In this document: positions 33,850-44,302 of the stretch, piece after piece | Layout: each line of letters starts with the position of its first letter | How positions within the stretch are numbered: the first letter of the stretch is position 1 | NCBI GenBank assembly: GCA_905221605.1 | Contig: CAJNDS010002109.1 | Span: 103,501-167,500, forward strand | Direction of reading: 5' to 3' | Source of the DNA: Symbiodinium natans | Taxonomy: Eukaryota; Sar; Dinophyceae; Suessiales; Symbiodiniaceae | DNA length: 64,000 nt | The notes under the pieces: model-generated | What the model saw: the letters and a program-made list of their open reading frames with translations, nothing else | Told to the model about the DNA's origin: nothing | Databases searched by the model: none | Position numbers and translations under genes: made by a program

Positions 33850-34020
33850 GGGTTTAGGGTTTAGGGTTTAGGTCCTAAAGGGTGTGCCCCACCCAAAACT
33901 GCCTGGCGTCACTGGGCCTGCTCATTGTTCATTGTAGACCTTTCAAAGACTAAGCCCAAAACTTTCATAAGTCTCAACCATAAGCCCTAAACCCTTCAGC
34001 ACGAAACCCCTTGTGGCTCC

Positions 34021-34088
34021 ATGCGAGGCATCGAGATCGTCCAAGACGAGGCCGACAACGACTTCGGGCAGGCGCTGGCTTCGCGGTT
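34021..34088 (+). CDS. Candidate first exon
   Basis: ATG followed by RGIEIVQDEADNDFGQALAS, then RLSWHGY if read on. Third positions are nearly all G/C. A GTCGTG donor is possible at 34089. Its phase does not match the next model, so it is listed alone. Confidence 0.38.
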
Positions 34089-34239
34089 GTCGTGGCACGG
34101 CTACTCAGCCCTAAACACCAAAAGTAGAAACCCGAAGACCTTGTACCCTAAATCCTCAACTCTAATCCCTACACCCTAAACCCTAAACCCTGCAAGCCCT
34201 AAGGCCCTGTACGTGAAATCCTAAACCCCCCCCCCCGAG

Positions 34240-36452
34240 CCCGGAAGACCGACGGCCAAAGCCAGGCGGTTGCCGAGGCAGACGAGTATCGACTGCGTGG
34301 GGCAGCCCAGGAGCTGGTGACTTGTGAAAGTATTTAGATCTCGGGCTTAGGGATTAGGGTTTCGGGATTAGGGTTTCGGGATTAGGGTTGCGGGATTAGG
34401 GTTTAGGGTTTAGGGCTTCGTCAGCTGTGATCGCCACAAGGCCAAACCATTGCGACTCGCAGCGAACCAAACCGGAGGCAGCCCAAACCAAGCCAAAGCC
34501 ATTCCAAAGCCACATGCGAAACACGTCTACGGGACACTTGAGCCACTATTGAAACGGTTGGAAGGCTTACCTTCAAGCACCAAGGGTCATGATACCTCGG
34601 TCTTAGGCCAAGTTTTTGGTTATTTGACCTTGTCCCCAAACCCTGTAACCCTAAACCCTCAACCCGATCCCTAAACCCTAAACCCTAACCCTCAACCCAA
34701 GAGTCCCGGCACCCATACCCTCATCCCTGACTTCCTGCCCGACAGGGCACCGCTGAACCCAAAGCCCTGAACCCTACTCTAGTAGACCCTTTTCAAGATT
34801 TAGGTTTCCCGTAGTTTTTTAGTTTCCCTTAAGAAGCCACTTCAAACCAAGACGGGCACCTTGTTTTATTCCTAGGTTACTCTTGGGTCTAGGTATTTCC
34901 CAAATAGGGGATCCCTCTGATAGGTTGCCTTGCCTTTATTTGCCTTTCGCCCTACCCTAAGCCCGAAACCATAACCCCTGAACCCTGAACCCTGAACCCT
35001 GAACCCTGAACCCTAAACCCTAAACCCTAACCCCTAACCCCTGACCCCTAAACCTCTGTCACCAGGTGAGAGCGACGCGGCTCTTCCAGGTTGGCTGGCT
35101 GAGCTCGTGGGTGAAGGCCTGCTTGAGGGTTTAGGGTTTAGGGTTTAGGGTTTAGGGTTTAGGGTTCAGGGTTCAGGGTTTAGGGTTTCGGGCTTAGTGG
35201 GTTACAAGTACAGGTTATAATTGGGTTGTAAGTGCCATGAACTTCGAAGTGGATACCCCTGCAAGACCCGGGAGCGTCCTTCTCTCTCTCAGCTCAGAAG
35301 GTTTGAAAGATCGATTGAATCCAAGGGTAATTATAAATAGGCATATACATATACACATACGTGTACATATACGTATACATACATACATATATGCACAGAC
35401 ATGTAAAAAGCAATAAACAAAGGAAGTGTATTTATTTCTCTAAACCTAACCCTAGACCCTACACCCCACACCAAGGGTCCATGGGCACCAAGGGTCCATG
35501 GGGTGTGGGCTGCGTTCTTGCGCAGGTTTCGAGCTCGACATGAACTTCTTCGACTCTCTCATCGACACGGCCGCGAGGACGGCCCCCCAAGCGAAGGGGC
35601 TTGGGTTGAGGGCTTTACGTAGGGCCGCTTTACGTAGGGCCCCGAGCAGGTGCCTAAACCCCCCAAACCCCAAACCCCAAACCCCAAACCCCAAACCCCA
35701 AACCCTAAAACCTAAACCCTAACCCTCCTACACTTTCCAAAAGGGGCCTTTCAGCCCGGGATCCCAAAGCCTTAAACTCTAATCCCTAAACCCTAAACCC
35801 TAAACCCTATACCCTAAACCCTAAACTCTAAACCCTCATCCCTAAATCCCACAGCCCTAGCCCACGCAGGAGTGGCGATGTCGACCAGGCTGAGCTTGGG
35901 CCTTGAGCCGTTCGCAGCTGCCACTTGCGGTGTTTAGGTCTATGGGTTTAGGGTTTAGGTCTAGGGGTTTAGGGTTTAGGGTTTAGGGGTCTAGGGTTTG
36001 CAGGTCTAAGCGTCCCTGAACCCTCATGGACTTAAAGCCCTAAAGCTCAAAAGCCCCAATGTTAGGGTGGTTTAGTAGCATTTTTCTCGAAGTCGGCTTT
36101 GCGTCCGGGGGTTTTCTGGGTGGTAAACACAGGCATGGGTGACAATTGAGTGTTCCGAGGTCTGCGGGTCTGGGGGTCTGGGGGTCTGGGGGTCTAGGGA
36201 GGTCTGTGGTCAAGAAGGCTCTTAAGCAATCTGCAGTGAGATTCTGGGTTCTTGGCCAGCCGACTTTCAGAATTGTCATCCCTAAACCCTACACCCCGAA
36301 CCCTGAACCCTAAACCCTAAAACCCTAAACCCTAAACCCACCCCATTCTTATTCTCACCGAACCCCCTTATATAGATCTGTTTAGACGTATGAGCCCGGA
36401 AACGTCTGCTAATGGAAAGTAGTCTTGGAGCGGAACCCCTGGGCCGGCTAGG
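34240..36452 (+). CDS. Unknown protein, five-exon model ending in a stop
   Basis: Exons 34240-34329, 35066-35128, 35526-35618, 35870-35929 and 36423-36452 join in a single frame through four junctions. Donors are GTATTT, GTTTAG, GTAGGG and GTGTTT; acceptors all end AG. Pieces read KTDGQSQAVAEADEYRLRGA, ESDAALPGWLAELVGEGLLE, FELDMNFFDSLIDTAARTAP, VAMSTRLSLGLEPFAAAT and VLERNPWAG. The stop TAG (36450-36452) is the first TAGGG of the following array. Third positions are GC-rich. The acidic, helical sequence has no recognised domain. Introns start with TTTAGGG and end with CCCTAAA or similar units. The frame agreement across four junctions is the main support. Confidence 0.52.
35200..35256. mobile_element. 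Family A fragment (right half)
   Basis: TACAAGTACAGGTTATAATTGG then GTGCCATGAACTTCGAAGT match the right half of the family A elements. The left half is missing. Confidence 0.45.
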
Positions 36453-36622
36453 GTTTAGGGTTTAGGGTTTAGGGTTTAGGGTTTAGGGTTTAGGGTTTAG
36501 GGTTTAGGGTTTAGGGTTTAGGGTTTAGGGTTTAGGGTTTAGGATTTTTAGGGTTTAGGGTTTAGGGTTTAGGGTTTAGGGTTTAGGGTTCAGGGTTCAG
36601 GGTTTAGGGTTTAGGGTTTAAT
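36451..36622. repeat. TTTAGGG array following the stop of the five-exon model
   Basis: About 23 units with one ATTTTT interruption and two CAGGG variants. It begins within the terminal TAG codon of the preceding model. Confidence 0.85.
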
Positions 36623-36714
36623 GCCACGTTAACATCAATCCCTACGCCCCCCCGAACACCCCTTTTTGCTTCCTTCCTCCCCGCCCAAACAGAAACAAGA
36701 AGAGAAAGACTTCA

Positions 36715-36938
36715 AGCCCTAAACCCCTAAACCCCAAAACCCCAAAACCCTAAAACCCTAAAACCCCAAAACCCTAAAACCCTAAAACCCTCAATCCCTA
36801 AACCCAACAAAAACCCTCAAACCCTAAACCCTAAACCCTAAACCCTAAACCCTAACCCCTAACCCCTAAACCCTAAACCCTAAACCCTAAACCCTAAACC
36901 CTAAACCCTAAACCCTAAACCCTAAACCCTAAACCCTA
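36715..36938. repeat. CCCTAAAA / CCCTAAA array
   Basis: Starts with CCCCAAAA and CCCTAAAA units, passes through CCCCTAA, and ends in about 13 CCCTAAA units before the CCTAAG acceptor. Confidence 0.8.
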
Positions 36939-36940
36939 AG

Positions 36941-37027
36941 AGAAGAAGGTGCTTTGTTGCAAAGGTCCTGGTTCCGACAAGCCCTGAAGCTGAACTTCAC
37001 GCCCCAGGCTGCGGGACAGGGGGGGGG
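36941..37027 (+). CDS. Candidate coding exon
   Basis: CCTAAG acceptor; one frame reads EEGALLQRSWFRQALKLNFT, another RRRCFVAKVLVPTSPEAE. The donor GTTTAG follows a G run. Frame undecided. Confidence 0.33.
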
Positions 37028-38075
37028 GTTTAGGGTTTAGGGTTTAAGGTTCAGGGTTTTGGGTTTGGGGTTTTGGGCTTCGGCTTTTCGGCTTAACGTG
37101 GGGTTTTGGTTATTTTTTTTGGGTCTCCCAGACCCATTTATTTTTTTAAAGAATCGGCAAAATCCTTAAAACCCTTTGAAGCACATTAGTCCGGGATTGA
37201 AATTCTTGAAAGAAATCCGGGCCCCAGCCATTGAATGTTTTTGAGATTTTAAGGTTTTTAGGGATTTTCAAAAAAAAGTGGGTCCGGTAGGCCAGAGGCC
37301 CTCCCCGTTCATGTTTTTGAAGACTTCGAAAATCTTTAACAGACAGGCCATTCATGTTTTCAAAATACTAAGAAATTTAATGGGGAGAGCCCCTCCCCCC
37401 CCCCCCCCCCCCCGCCTTCCCCGAACCCATTCAAATTTCAGAATCTTAAACCTCAAAAAAGCAAAAAGTAAATGGGAAGCGGCCCGGATTCATTTTTTAA
37501 ACACTTTAACGATTTTAAACGCCTGTAAATCTTGAAAATCCTTCAACGACTAAATATAAAGGGTTTTTAGGGGTTTAAAGATTTGTAACAAAATAAATGT
37601 GTGAGGGGGCCCGGAAGAAAATTAGACATCACTCGCATGTCGCATCTGCTCAGACCCCTTTTGAGCCAGACCCCAGCTGGTTGCGATCCTCGGACGCGAC
37701 CAGGAAACTCTGCAGGGTCATGAGGTTTAGGTTGGGATGTCCCCCCTTATACTGACAGTCCTTTCTAGGGATTATATATATATATATATTGCCCCTTATA
37801 GTCCCTATTGAGGACTGGTAGTACAGGGCGGAACATCCCAAGGTTTAGGGGTTGACGAGGAAAACATTCTGCACCCTCTAGGAAGCGGAGCGTTCCCGAA
37901 CCAGGCAAGCGTTGGTTACAACAGTCGTGCCCTTTTTCAGTTTCTTGGATGGGGTGTCGGGAGGGGAGGCCCCCCCTTGTGACGGGGTCATGGTTTCGGG
38001 TTCAAGGTTTAAATATAGGGACCCTAAACCCTAAATCCTAAACCCTAAACCCTAAACCCTAAGGGTGAGGGTGAG
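37028..38075. other. AT-rich segment plus a MITE-like copy
   Basis: From 37130 to 37620 the sequence is AT-rich, with repeated words like TTTTTGAAGACTTCGAAAATC and a C15-type homopolymer at about 37395-37412. A family B element follows at 37732-37841. No gene supported. Confidence 0.4.
37732..37841. mobile_element. MITE-like element, family B
   Basis: TTGGGATGTCCCCCCTTATA and the inverted GGCGGAACATCCCAA; internal CTGACAGTCC and GGACTGGTAG. A (TA)n tract occupies the loop. Confidence 0.65.
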
Positions 38076-38135
38076 TGAGAAGTGGTACCTTGTGGGCCTT
38101 GTGCTGTCGGGGAATCGCCCTGCTGGGAGCCTCCG
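38076..38135 (+). CDS. Candidate coding exon
   Basis: GTGAG acceptor, frame EKWYLVGLVLSGNRPAGSL, donor GTTCAG at the start of a TTCAGGG/TTTAGGG array. A second frame is open. Confidence 0.33.
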
Positions 38136-38389
38136 GTTCAGGGTTCAGGGTTCAGGGTTTAGGGTTTAGGGTTTAGGGTTTAGGTCTAGGGTTTAGGGTT
38201 TAGGGTTTAGGGTTGCGGCCCCATTGGCTCAAGCCCTTGATGCACTGCGCCTCAAACAAACCGTCCTAGGTTCAGGTGCCCAAACAACTCTAAACCCTTC
38301 AGCCCCCCAACAAACCCGTGAAAGACCAAGCCCCCGAAAGATGGACCCAAAACATGGAGCCCCTAAAGCCTAAACCCTAGATCATACAG

Positions 38390-38850
38390 CCCAAGCCCCG
38401 AACCCCAAACCCTTAAACCCTAAACCCTAAATCCCCAAACTCTTAGCCCCCTAGACCCTGAACCCGAACCAACTAAACACTAAGCCCTAAACCTTTAAAC
38501 CCCTGGACCCCTAAACCCATGAACCACTGAACCCCTAAGCCCCTAAACCCCAACCCCCTAAACCCTAAACCCTAAACCCCTAAGCCCCAAACCCTAAACC
38601 TAAACCCGAACCCCTAAACCCCGAACCCGAAACCCCACACCCTCAACCCCTAAACCCTAAAGCCCTAAAGTCTAAACCCCCAAACCCTAAACTCCAAACC
38701 CCACGCCCTAAACCCTAAAACCTAAACCCTAAACTCTAAACCCCCAAACCCTGAACTCCAAACCCCACGCCCTAAACCCTAAAACCTAAACCCTAAACCC
38801 AAAACCCTAAATCCTAAACCCTAGACCCTAAAACCTAAACCCCAAACCCC
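38390..38850. repeat. Long degenerate CCCTAAA-type region
   Basis: About 460 bp of CCCTAAACCC-like words with many point changes and length variants. It contains an approximate 70-bp duplication (around 38680-38745 and 38745-38795, both with CCAAACCCCACGCCCTAAAC). It is older or less homogenised than other arrays. Confidence 0.7.
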
Positions 38851-38858
38851 AGCCGTAG

Positions 38859-41800
38859 GGCACCACGTTTCAGAACCTGGCGCGGGCGACCGCCAAAGCC
38901 GGAGCCTGGCTCTCAGTGCATCAAGTTTAGGGTTTAGGGTTTAGGGCTTGGGGCTTAGGGTTTAGGGTTTAGGGTTTAGGCTTAGGTTTTATAGAAATTG
39001 TGCAGGGTTTGTGTCCGAGGTTGACTTTTGGCGTTTTTTTTTTTTTTGGTTTCTTCTTTTGCATTTCCTTTTGTTTTTGAACAAAATTTGTCTTTTGCTT
39101 TTGTTATGCTTCGAGCATTAAGGGTTTTGGAGGGGGCCGGAAAGCCACGCCATTGTCTGAATTTTTTAACTGTGAAGGATGAAGGGTTATTGTGCGAGCT
39201 GCTCGTAATGAAACGCATACAATTTGTATGTATCCTGGCCTTGAGGGTTTAGGGTTTAGGGTTCATTCAGGGTTCAGAGGTCAGGGCTTAGGGGTTAGGT
39301 GTCCAGGGTTTGAGTGGATTTAGGTACTGCGTTTGGGAGCATTTAGAGGAGGGGTTTCCAGGGGTTAGAGTCAGAGGGGAATTTAGGCTTCTGCAGGGTT
39401 TGGGCCCCAAACCTCCCAGGCCCTTTATCTTGCAAGCCCTTACACCCTAAACCCTAAGCCCTTGAGCATGATTGACCCAACTTCTGAACCCAAAGCCCTA
39501 AACCCTAAACCCTAAACCCTAAACCCTAAACCCTAAACCCTAAACCCTAAACCCTAAACCCTAAACCCTAAACCCTAAACCCTAAACCCTAAACCCTAAA
39601 CCCTAAACCCTAACTCCACCCAAGGACATGCCCAAGACCCTGGTGTGGCTGGAGCGCGCCGAGAAGGCCGGCGCAGCCTTGAACAAGGCGCACCGGAGGG
39701 TTTAGGGTTTAGGGTTTAGGGTTTAGGGTTTAGGGTTTAGGGTTTAGGGTTTGGGGTTTAGGGTTTGGGGTTTGGGGTTTAGGGCTTAAGGGTTTTGTTT
39801 TTCTTTTTCTCTTTCATTTAGTATTACTGTTAGTACTATTTTTTTGTTACTATCAGCATATTATTGTTGTTGTCCCCCTTTGGAGTCTAAGTATCTGCTC
39901 GGAAGTTCAATGGGGCCGTGGACGCGGGTTCGGGAAATCAATTCCAGGGCCAGGTTGTTGAAATGTGCTTGGATCTTGCAAGCTCCTGGCTGGTCTTTTG
40001 TTCTTGCCTTACAGTCACCCTAAACCCTAAACCCCAAAAACCTAAACCCTAAACGCTAAACCCTAAACCCCAAACCCTAAAGCCTAAAGCCTAAATCCTG
40101 TCCCGGAAAGTTCTTCGCAGGGGCTTCAAGGGCGTTTCGCAGGAGCTGGTTTTTCTCTTTCGAGCAGGGTTAGGGTTGGGTTTAGGACCCCAAGAAGGTA
40201 CCCCCTACTTTTGGGAAACCCTCATGTAACCCCTATATACCTTACATAGTCCTTATATTCCTAAGTAGCCACTACATTACTCCCTGAGGTCCCGTATTAT
40301 TCTTCTTCTTCCTCTTCTTCTTATTGTTTGTATGACTGTTGTTATGAATATTATCATTATTATTATTTGTTAGTATTACTTGTTTTGTTCTTATTATTAA
40401 TACTGAAGTTTTGTTTTTTGTTTGGCAGGTTTCGGGACTTTCGGATGTAGGGCTTGGGGTTGAGGATTGGACTTTGTGATCGTCATTGGGGCTTGGATGC
40501 TCTGGTGAATGGATGCACGGGAAGCGCGCGGGAAGTAACACCGACCGTAAGCCCGGTGTTCTTCTGCATTTTTGCATGTGCCTTGCAGCTTGAAACTCAG
40601 TTTTGGCGCCTCTGTGGGGTTTCGAGTCTGGGGTTTCCTCAGAGAACCGAACCCAAAACCCTAAGCATTCCACCTGAAAACGCCGAGCCCTCAACCCTAA
40701 ACTCAACAAACCAACTCCCCTCAAGGAAGACTTCACAGCGCTCATCGAGTGTGCGGCCCAGAAGGCAGGGTTTAGGGTTTAGGGTTTAGGGTTTCGGGTT
40801 TCGGGCTTAGGGTTTAGGGTTTAGGGTTTAGGAGATTTGAGGTGTCGAGTATGAAGGGCTCTCCGGGCCCAGGGCAGTGCTCTTGGCAGTCATGTGGGGG
40901 CTTCGGCACATTTAGGGTTCTTAGGGCTCAGGGCTTCGGAGAACTCAGCGCAGGAATGGTTTAGGGTTTAGGGTTTAGGATTTAGGGCTTATCGTTTAGG
41001 GTTTAGGGTTTAGGGTTTAGGCTTCCTGTGGGTTTTTGGATGCAGGCGTAAGAGGTTGAGGGCGTTAGGATGGTGGTTAGAAGTTGAGGGTACAGGGTTC
41101 CTGAAAGTTATAGGTAGGGATGTAAGTACTTGTACCCGACAATAGGGTTAGATCGTTAGTTGCCATACTTTTAACCCCTAAAACCCTAAACCCTAAACCC
41201 TCAACCCTGGACCTTAAACCCTAAACCCTGAACCCTAAACCCTAAACCCTAAACCCTAAACCCCAAACCCTAAACCCTAAACCCTGGACCCTAAGGGTTG
41301 GCAGCAGTTGGAGCGGCCCGTGGGAATGCCTTCTTTGCACTTGGGGGCACGTGGTTTTTTAAGCTCGGAAATCCTACGTTTCCGCATTTTTTCGCAGGAA
41401 GTTCACTCCACGCAAGGTCTGCTCCCAATCTACAAGTTTAAAGGTTCTGAAAGTTCTGAAAGTTCGAAAAGTTCTAAAAGTTCAAAAGTTCCAAAAGTTC
41501 CAGCAGTATCCAGGATCCCAGCGCGCCTTCAACTTTCGACAGTTGGAAAAGTTCTAAAAGTTTTAAAAGTAAAAGTTCCAACTGTATGCAGGATCTCAGA
41601 GCGTCCTTTCTAGTTCTAACAGTTCTAAAAGTTGTAAAACAGGATCTCTGAGCGTCGTTCTAAAACAAGTTCTAACAGTTTCGAAAGTTTCAGCAGTATC
41701 CAGGACCTCGGAGCGTCTTCAACTGTCGACAGTTCTACAAGTTCAGTTCTCAAAGTTCTAAGAGTTCTGACAGGTAAGGAATCGCTAGGTGTGTTCTACC

Positions 41801-42438
41801 AGTTCCAAAAGTTCTGGGAAGGGGTAGGTGTGTTTAAGAGGAGTGGAATGAGCAGGGGAGGAGTGGTCTAGAATCTAGAATGTTTCTCAGGGCCTGAGTT
41901 CGGGGCAGGTAGCAAGAGGTCCCTACGAAGTACGTAAACCCAGCGTCTTCTTGTTTAGGGTTTAGGGTTTAGGGTTTAGGGTTTAGGGTTTAGGGTTTAG
42001 GGTTTAAGGTTTAGGGTTTAGGCTACATGGCTTCCAGCTCTGCGCTTGGAGCTGCCACTGTGAACGTGTCAGTCTCAGGCGCCAACTCAAAGTTCCCTGG
42101 GTTTTCTGTTTGGATGGTGGCATCGAGGGTTGAGTCGCTGAGCAAAAGCAGCAAAGGAAAGGCAGAAAACAAAAAAAAAAAACTACGAAAAAAAAACACT
42201 GAAGGCACCCACAAATCCATGCACCCCAAACGCAACCAAGACCAAGACATTTCCATGCACCCCAAACGCAACCAGCGCACCCCTAAACCCTAAACCCTAA
42301 ACCCGAAACCCAAAACCCTAAACCCTAAACCCCTGTAACAACCCATGAAGCACGGCAGGGCGACATCTCCGCAGCAGAGCTTTGGTATCAAAGGGCCGAA
42401 GCCGCCGGAGTTCAGCCGGACGTAGTTGGGGCCCCGCG
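38859..42438 (+). CDS. Pentatricopeptide-repeat (PPR)-like protein, four-exon model
   Basis: Exons 38859-38924, 39625-39699, 40726-40764 and 42359-42438 are all phase 0 at internal junctions. Donors are GTTTAG, GTTTAG, GC (GCAGGG) and GTGAGG. In order they read TTFQNLARATAKAGAWLSVH, TLVWLERAEKAGAALNKAH, EDFTALIECAAQK and GDISAAELWYQRAEAAGVQP. This order spells PPR helices: the F-T-x-L-I-x-x-x-A-x-K block, the G-D-x-x-x-A-E-x-W block and AGVQPDVV. PPR proteins bind organellar RNA. Arrays: TTTAGGG after each donor, CCCTAAA before each acceptor. The gene extends beyond both ends shown. The spacing between the first two repeats is longer than the 35-residue canon. Confidence 0.5.
39495..39612. 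repeat. CCCTAAA array before the second PPR exon
   Basis: About 17 perfect units; the CCCAAG acceptor follows 11 bp later. Confidence 0.88.
39700..39785. repeat. TTTAGGG array at the donor of the second PPR exon
   Basis: Begins with the donor GTTTAGGG itself. Seven units, then TTTGGGG variants, then T-rich sequence. Confidence 0.85.
40290..40430. repeat. TTC/TTA-rich microsatellite-like tract
   Basis: Low-complexity CTTCTTCTTCC and TTATTATTATT words inside the third intron of the PPR model. A comparable T-rich tract lies at 39795-39880. Confidence 0.6.
41440..41815. repeat. GTTCTAAAA minisatellite-like region
   Basis: Nine-to-ten-base units around AAAAGTTCTAAAAGTTC with interspersed CAGCAGTATCCAGGATC and TCAACTTTCGACAGTT words repeated at about 41500, 41590 and 41695. 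Serine-rich open frames here are repeat artefacts. Confidence 0.6.
42027..42128 (+). CDS. Candidate coding exon (possibly initiator)
   Basis: ATG and 34 open codons (MASSSALGAATVNVSVSGAN, then SKFPGFSVWMVASR) ending AGG|GTTGAG. It directly follows a TTTAGG array, so TTTAG could act as acceptor. Confidence 0.38.
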
Positions 42439-43204
42439 GTGAGGGTTTAGGGGTTCAGGGGATTAGGGGTTTGGGTTTAGGCGTTTAGGGTTTAGGGGTT
42501 TGGGGTTTGGGGGTTTGGGGGTTTGGGGGTTTGGGGGTTGGGGGGTTGGGGGTTGATGCGGTTGGCTCTTTGGGTCTTTGGGGTTGAGAGGGCCTCATTG
42601 GAGAGTTCAGGGCTTCAGAGTCTTGTGTTTAGGGCTTCCCGGAGGGTGTGGGGCTCGGTTTTGGGGGTTCACATAGTTTAGAGTAAAGGGAACCTTTGAG
42701 ACTGTTGTGTGGGGTTTGGGGTCTCAGCGGTTACCCGGGTGGGTGTTTCGGGTCTGCCCTAAAAACATAAACCCTAAGCCCTAAGCCCTAAGCCCTAAAC
42801 CCTAAACCCTAAACCCTAAACCCTAAACCCTAAACCCTAAACCCTAAACCCTAAACCCTAAACCCTAAACCCTAAACCCTAAACCCTTAACCCTAAACCC
42901 TAAACCCTAACCCTAACACCCTTGAGAGTTGCTGGGGCATGTCATGTAGTAACCGTCCTTGGCTGCTCAGCTGCAAAGCGCCATTAGCCATCGGCGGGGT
43001 CATGTTTCGAAATGCCTTGGGAGATCACCCTTGAGAACAAGTTGGCCCCCCCTCCGCTGTGTGATGTGCTCGCCGCAGTGGCTGGCTTGCCGTATTCAAA
43101 TGTCTCCTCAGCTGCTTATTTCCCTAACCCAACCCTAAACCCTAAACCCTGAGTTTTGACCCTTGAGGGTTGTGGTTCTGGCCTGCTTAGGTGTGGTTGA
43201 AAGC

Positions 43205-44097
43205 ATGAAGAATGCAGATGAAGACGGCCGACGCGTCGCCCCGTTTCGCATGGTCATCTCGGACCTTGATGGAACGTTGCTGGGCGATGAGGACTCTGGC
43301 TGTCAGATCAGCAAGGGGACCAAGGAGGTCTTAAACCAGGTCATCAGCGATTCCTGCCCCCTGGTTTTGGCCACAGCTCGCGGCCTGAACGAGCTGCCGT
43401 GCCTGGATGGCCTACCGGGCCCACTGTTCCTGGTCATCTATGGGGGCGCAGTGTGCCTCAAGAGGTGCGCTGATGGGTTCCAGGAAGTCTTTGCACCGCA
43501 AGGGCTGTCGAAGACGCAAGCCTCCGCAGCTGTGCAGGCTGCTGAGGAGGAGGGCACTACAGTGTGGTTGTTTCAGTGTGGTAAGATCCATGTGAAGGTC
43601 GGACGCACAGGGGTCAAAGAGTCCGACGAGTGGATGAGGCAACACGCGGACCCCGACAGCTTGTTTGCTCATGACAGCTTGCAGAATATTATTGAGGAGG
43701 ACCGCACGCTCGAGGTTTGTTCGGTGGCGTCGGCTGATCCAGAGGGCATGGCTCGAAACTTAGCCAAAAGGCTTCAGCAGGCCTGTGTTGAGCTGGAAGT
43801 CTTACCCCTTCCTCCGAGCACCACGGTCTCCATGAAGTCTCTTGGGATAAACAAGGGCTTCACCATTCAGAGGCTTTGCGACCACCTCGTGCGGAAGATG
43901 TCCTGGCTTTCGGTGATGGGGTCAACGACGTTGATATGTTCCAAATCGCGGGCTGCGGCATCGCCATGGCCAATGCAAGCGCTGCACTGAAGGAGGTTGC
44001 GAATGGGATCTCCCCGTGGACCAATGCTGAGGAGGCCGTGGCGAAAGAGCTGATGAGATTGAAGGATGAGGGCTACTTGTTGGCAACATCCCGCTGA
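43205..44097 (+). pseudogene. HAD-superfamily (Cof-type) phosphatase, one-base frameshift
   Basis: From ATG 43205 the frame carries HAD motif I (VISDLDGTLLG, nucleophile and acid Asp), motif II (VLATARG, Thr) and motif III Lys (INKGF). Near 43880-43900 the frame shifts by one base, and motif IV (AFGDGVNDVDMF) lies in the -1 frame to TGA 44095-44097. One inserted base would give about 297 residues, usual for Cof-type sugar-phosphatases with a C2 cap. The cap is present between motifs II and III. No intron is visible, unlike neighbouring models, so it may be a retroposed copy. All catalytic residues are kept, so a sequencing error is a real alternative to pseudogenisation. Confidence 0.72.
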
Positions 44098-44163
44098 TAC
44101 TCCCTTTTCATTCTATCCCAAGCTAGTTGCGTACAGACCGCTGAAGCAGTGGCCCCTCTTCAG

Positions 44164-44302
44164 TCCTTCCGACTTTTTGAGTTTCACGCCTTTGTGGCGC
44201 ATGCGCTCAATCTGAGCCCGGAGCAAATCCGGGAATTGGCCATGGTATGGTCACCAAACCTCAAGCAACGCAACTGCATCCTCAAGCATTTCATCTACAA
44301 GA
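44164..44302 (+). CDS. Candidate coding exon downstream of the HAD gene
   Basis: CTTCAG acceptor, 46 open codons (SFRLFEFHAFVAHALNLSPE, then QIRELAMVWSPNLKQRNCIL) and a GTAGTT donor merging into TTTAGGG. Family not recognised. Confidence 0.45.

Noticed and set aside
38219-38235. CCCCATTGGCTCAAG as a second spliced-leader relic
   Set aside because: Two bases of the leader are missing and no retrocopy structure (poly-A, long frame) follows.
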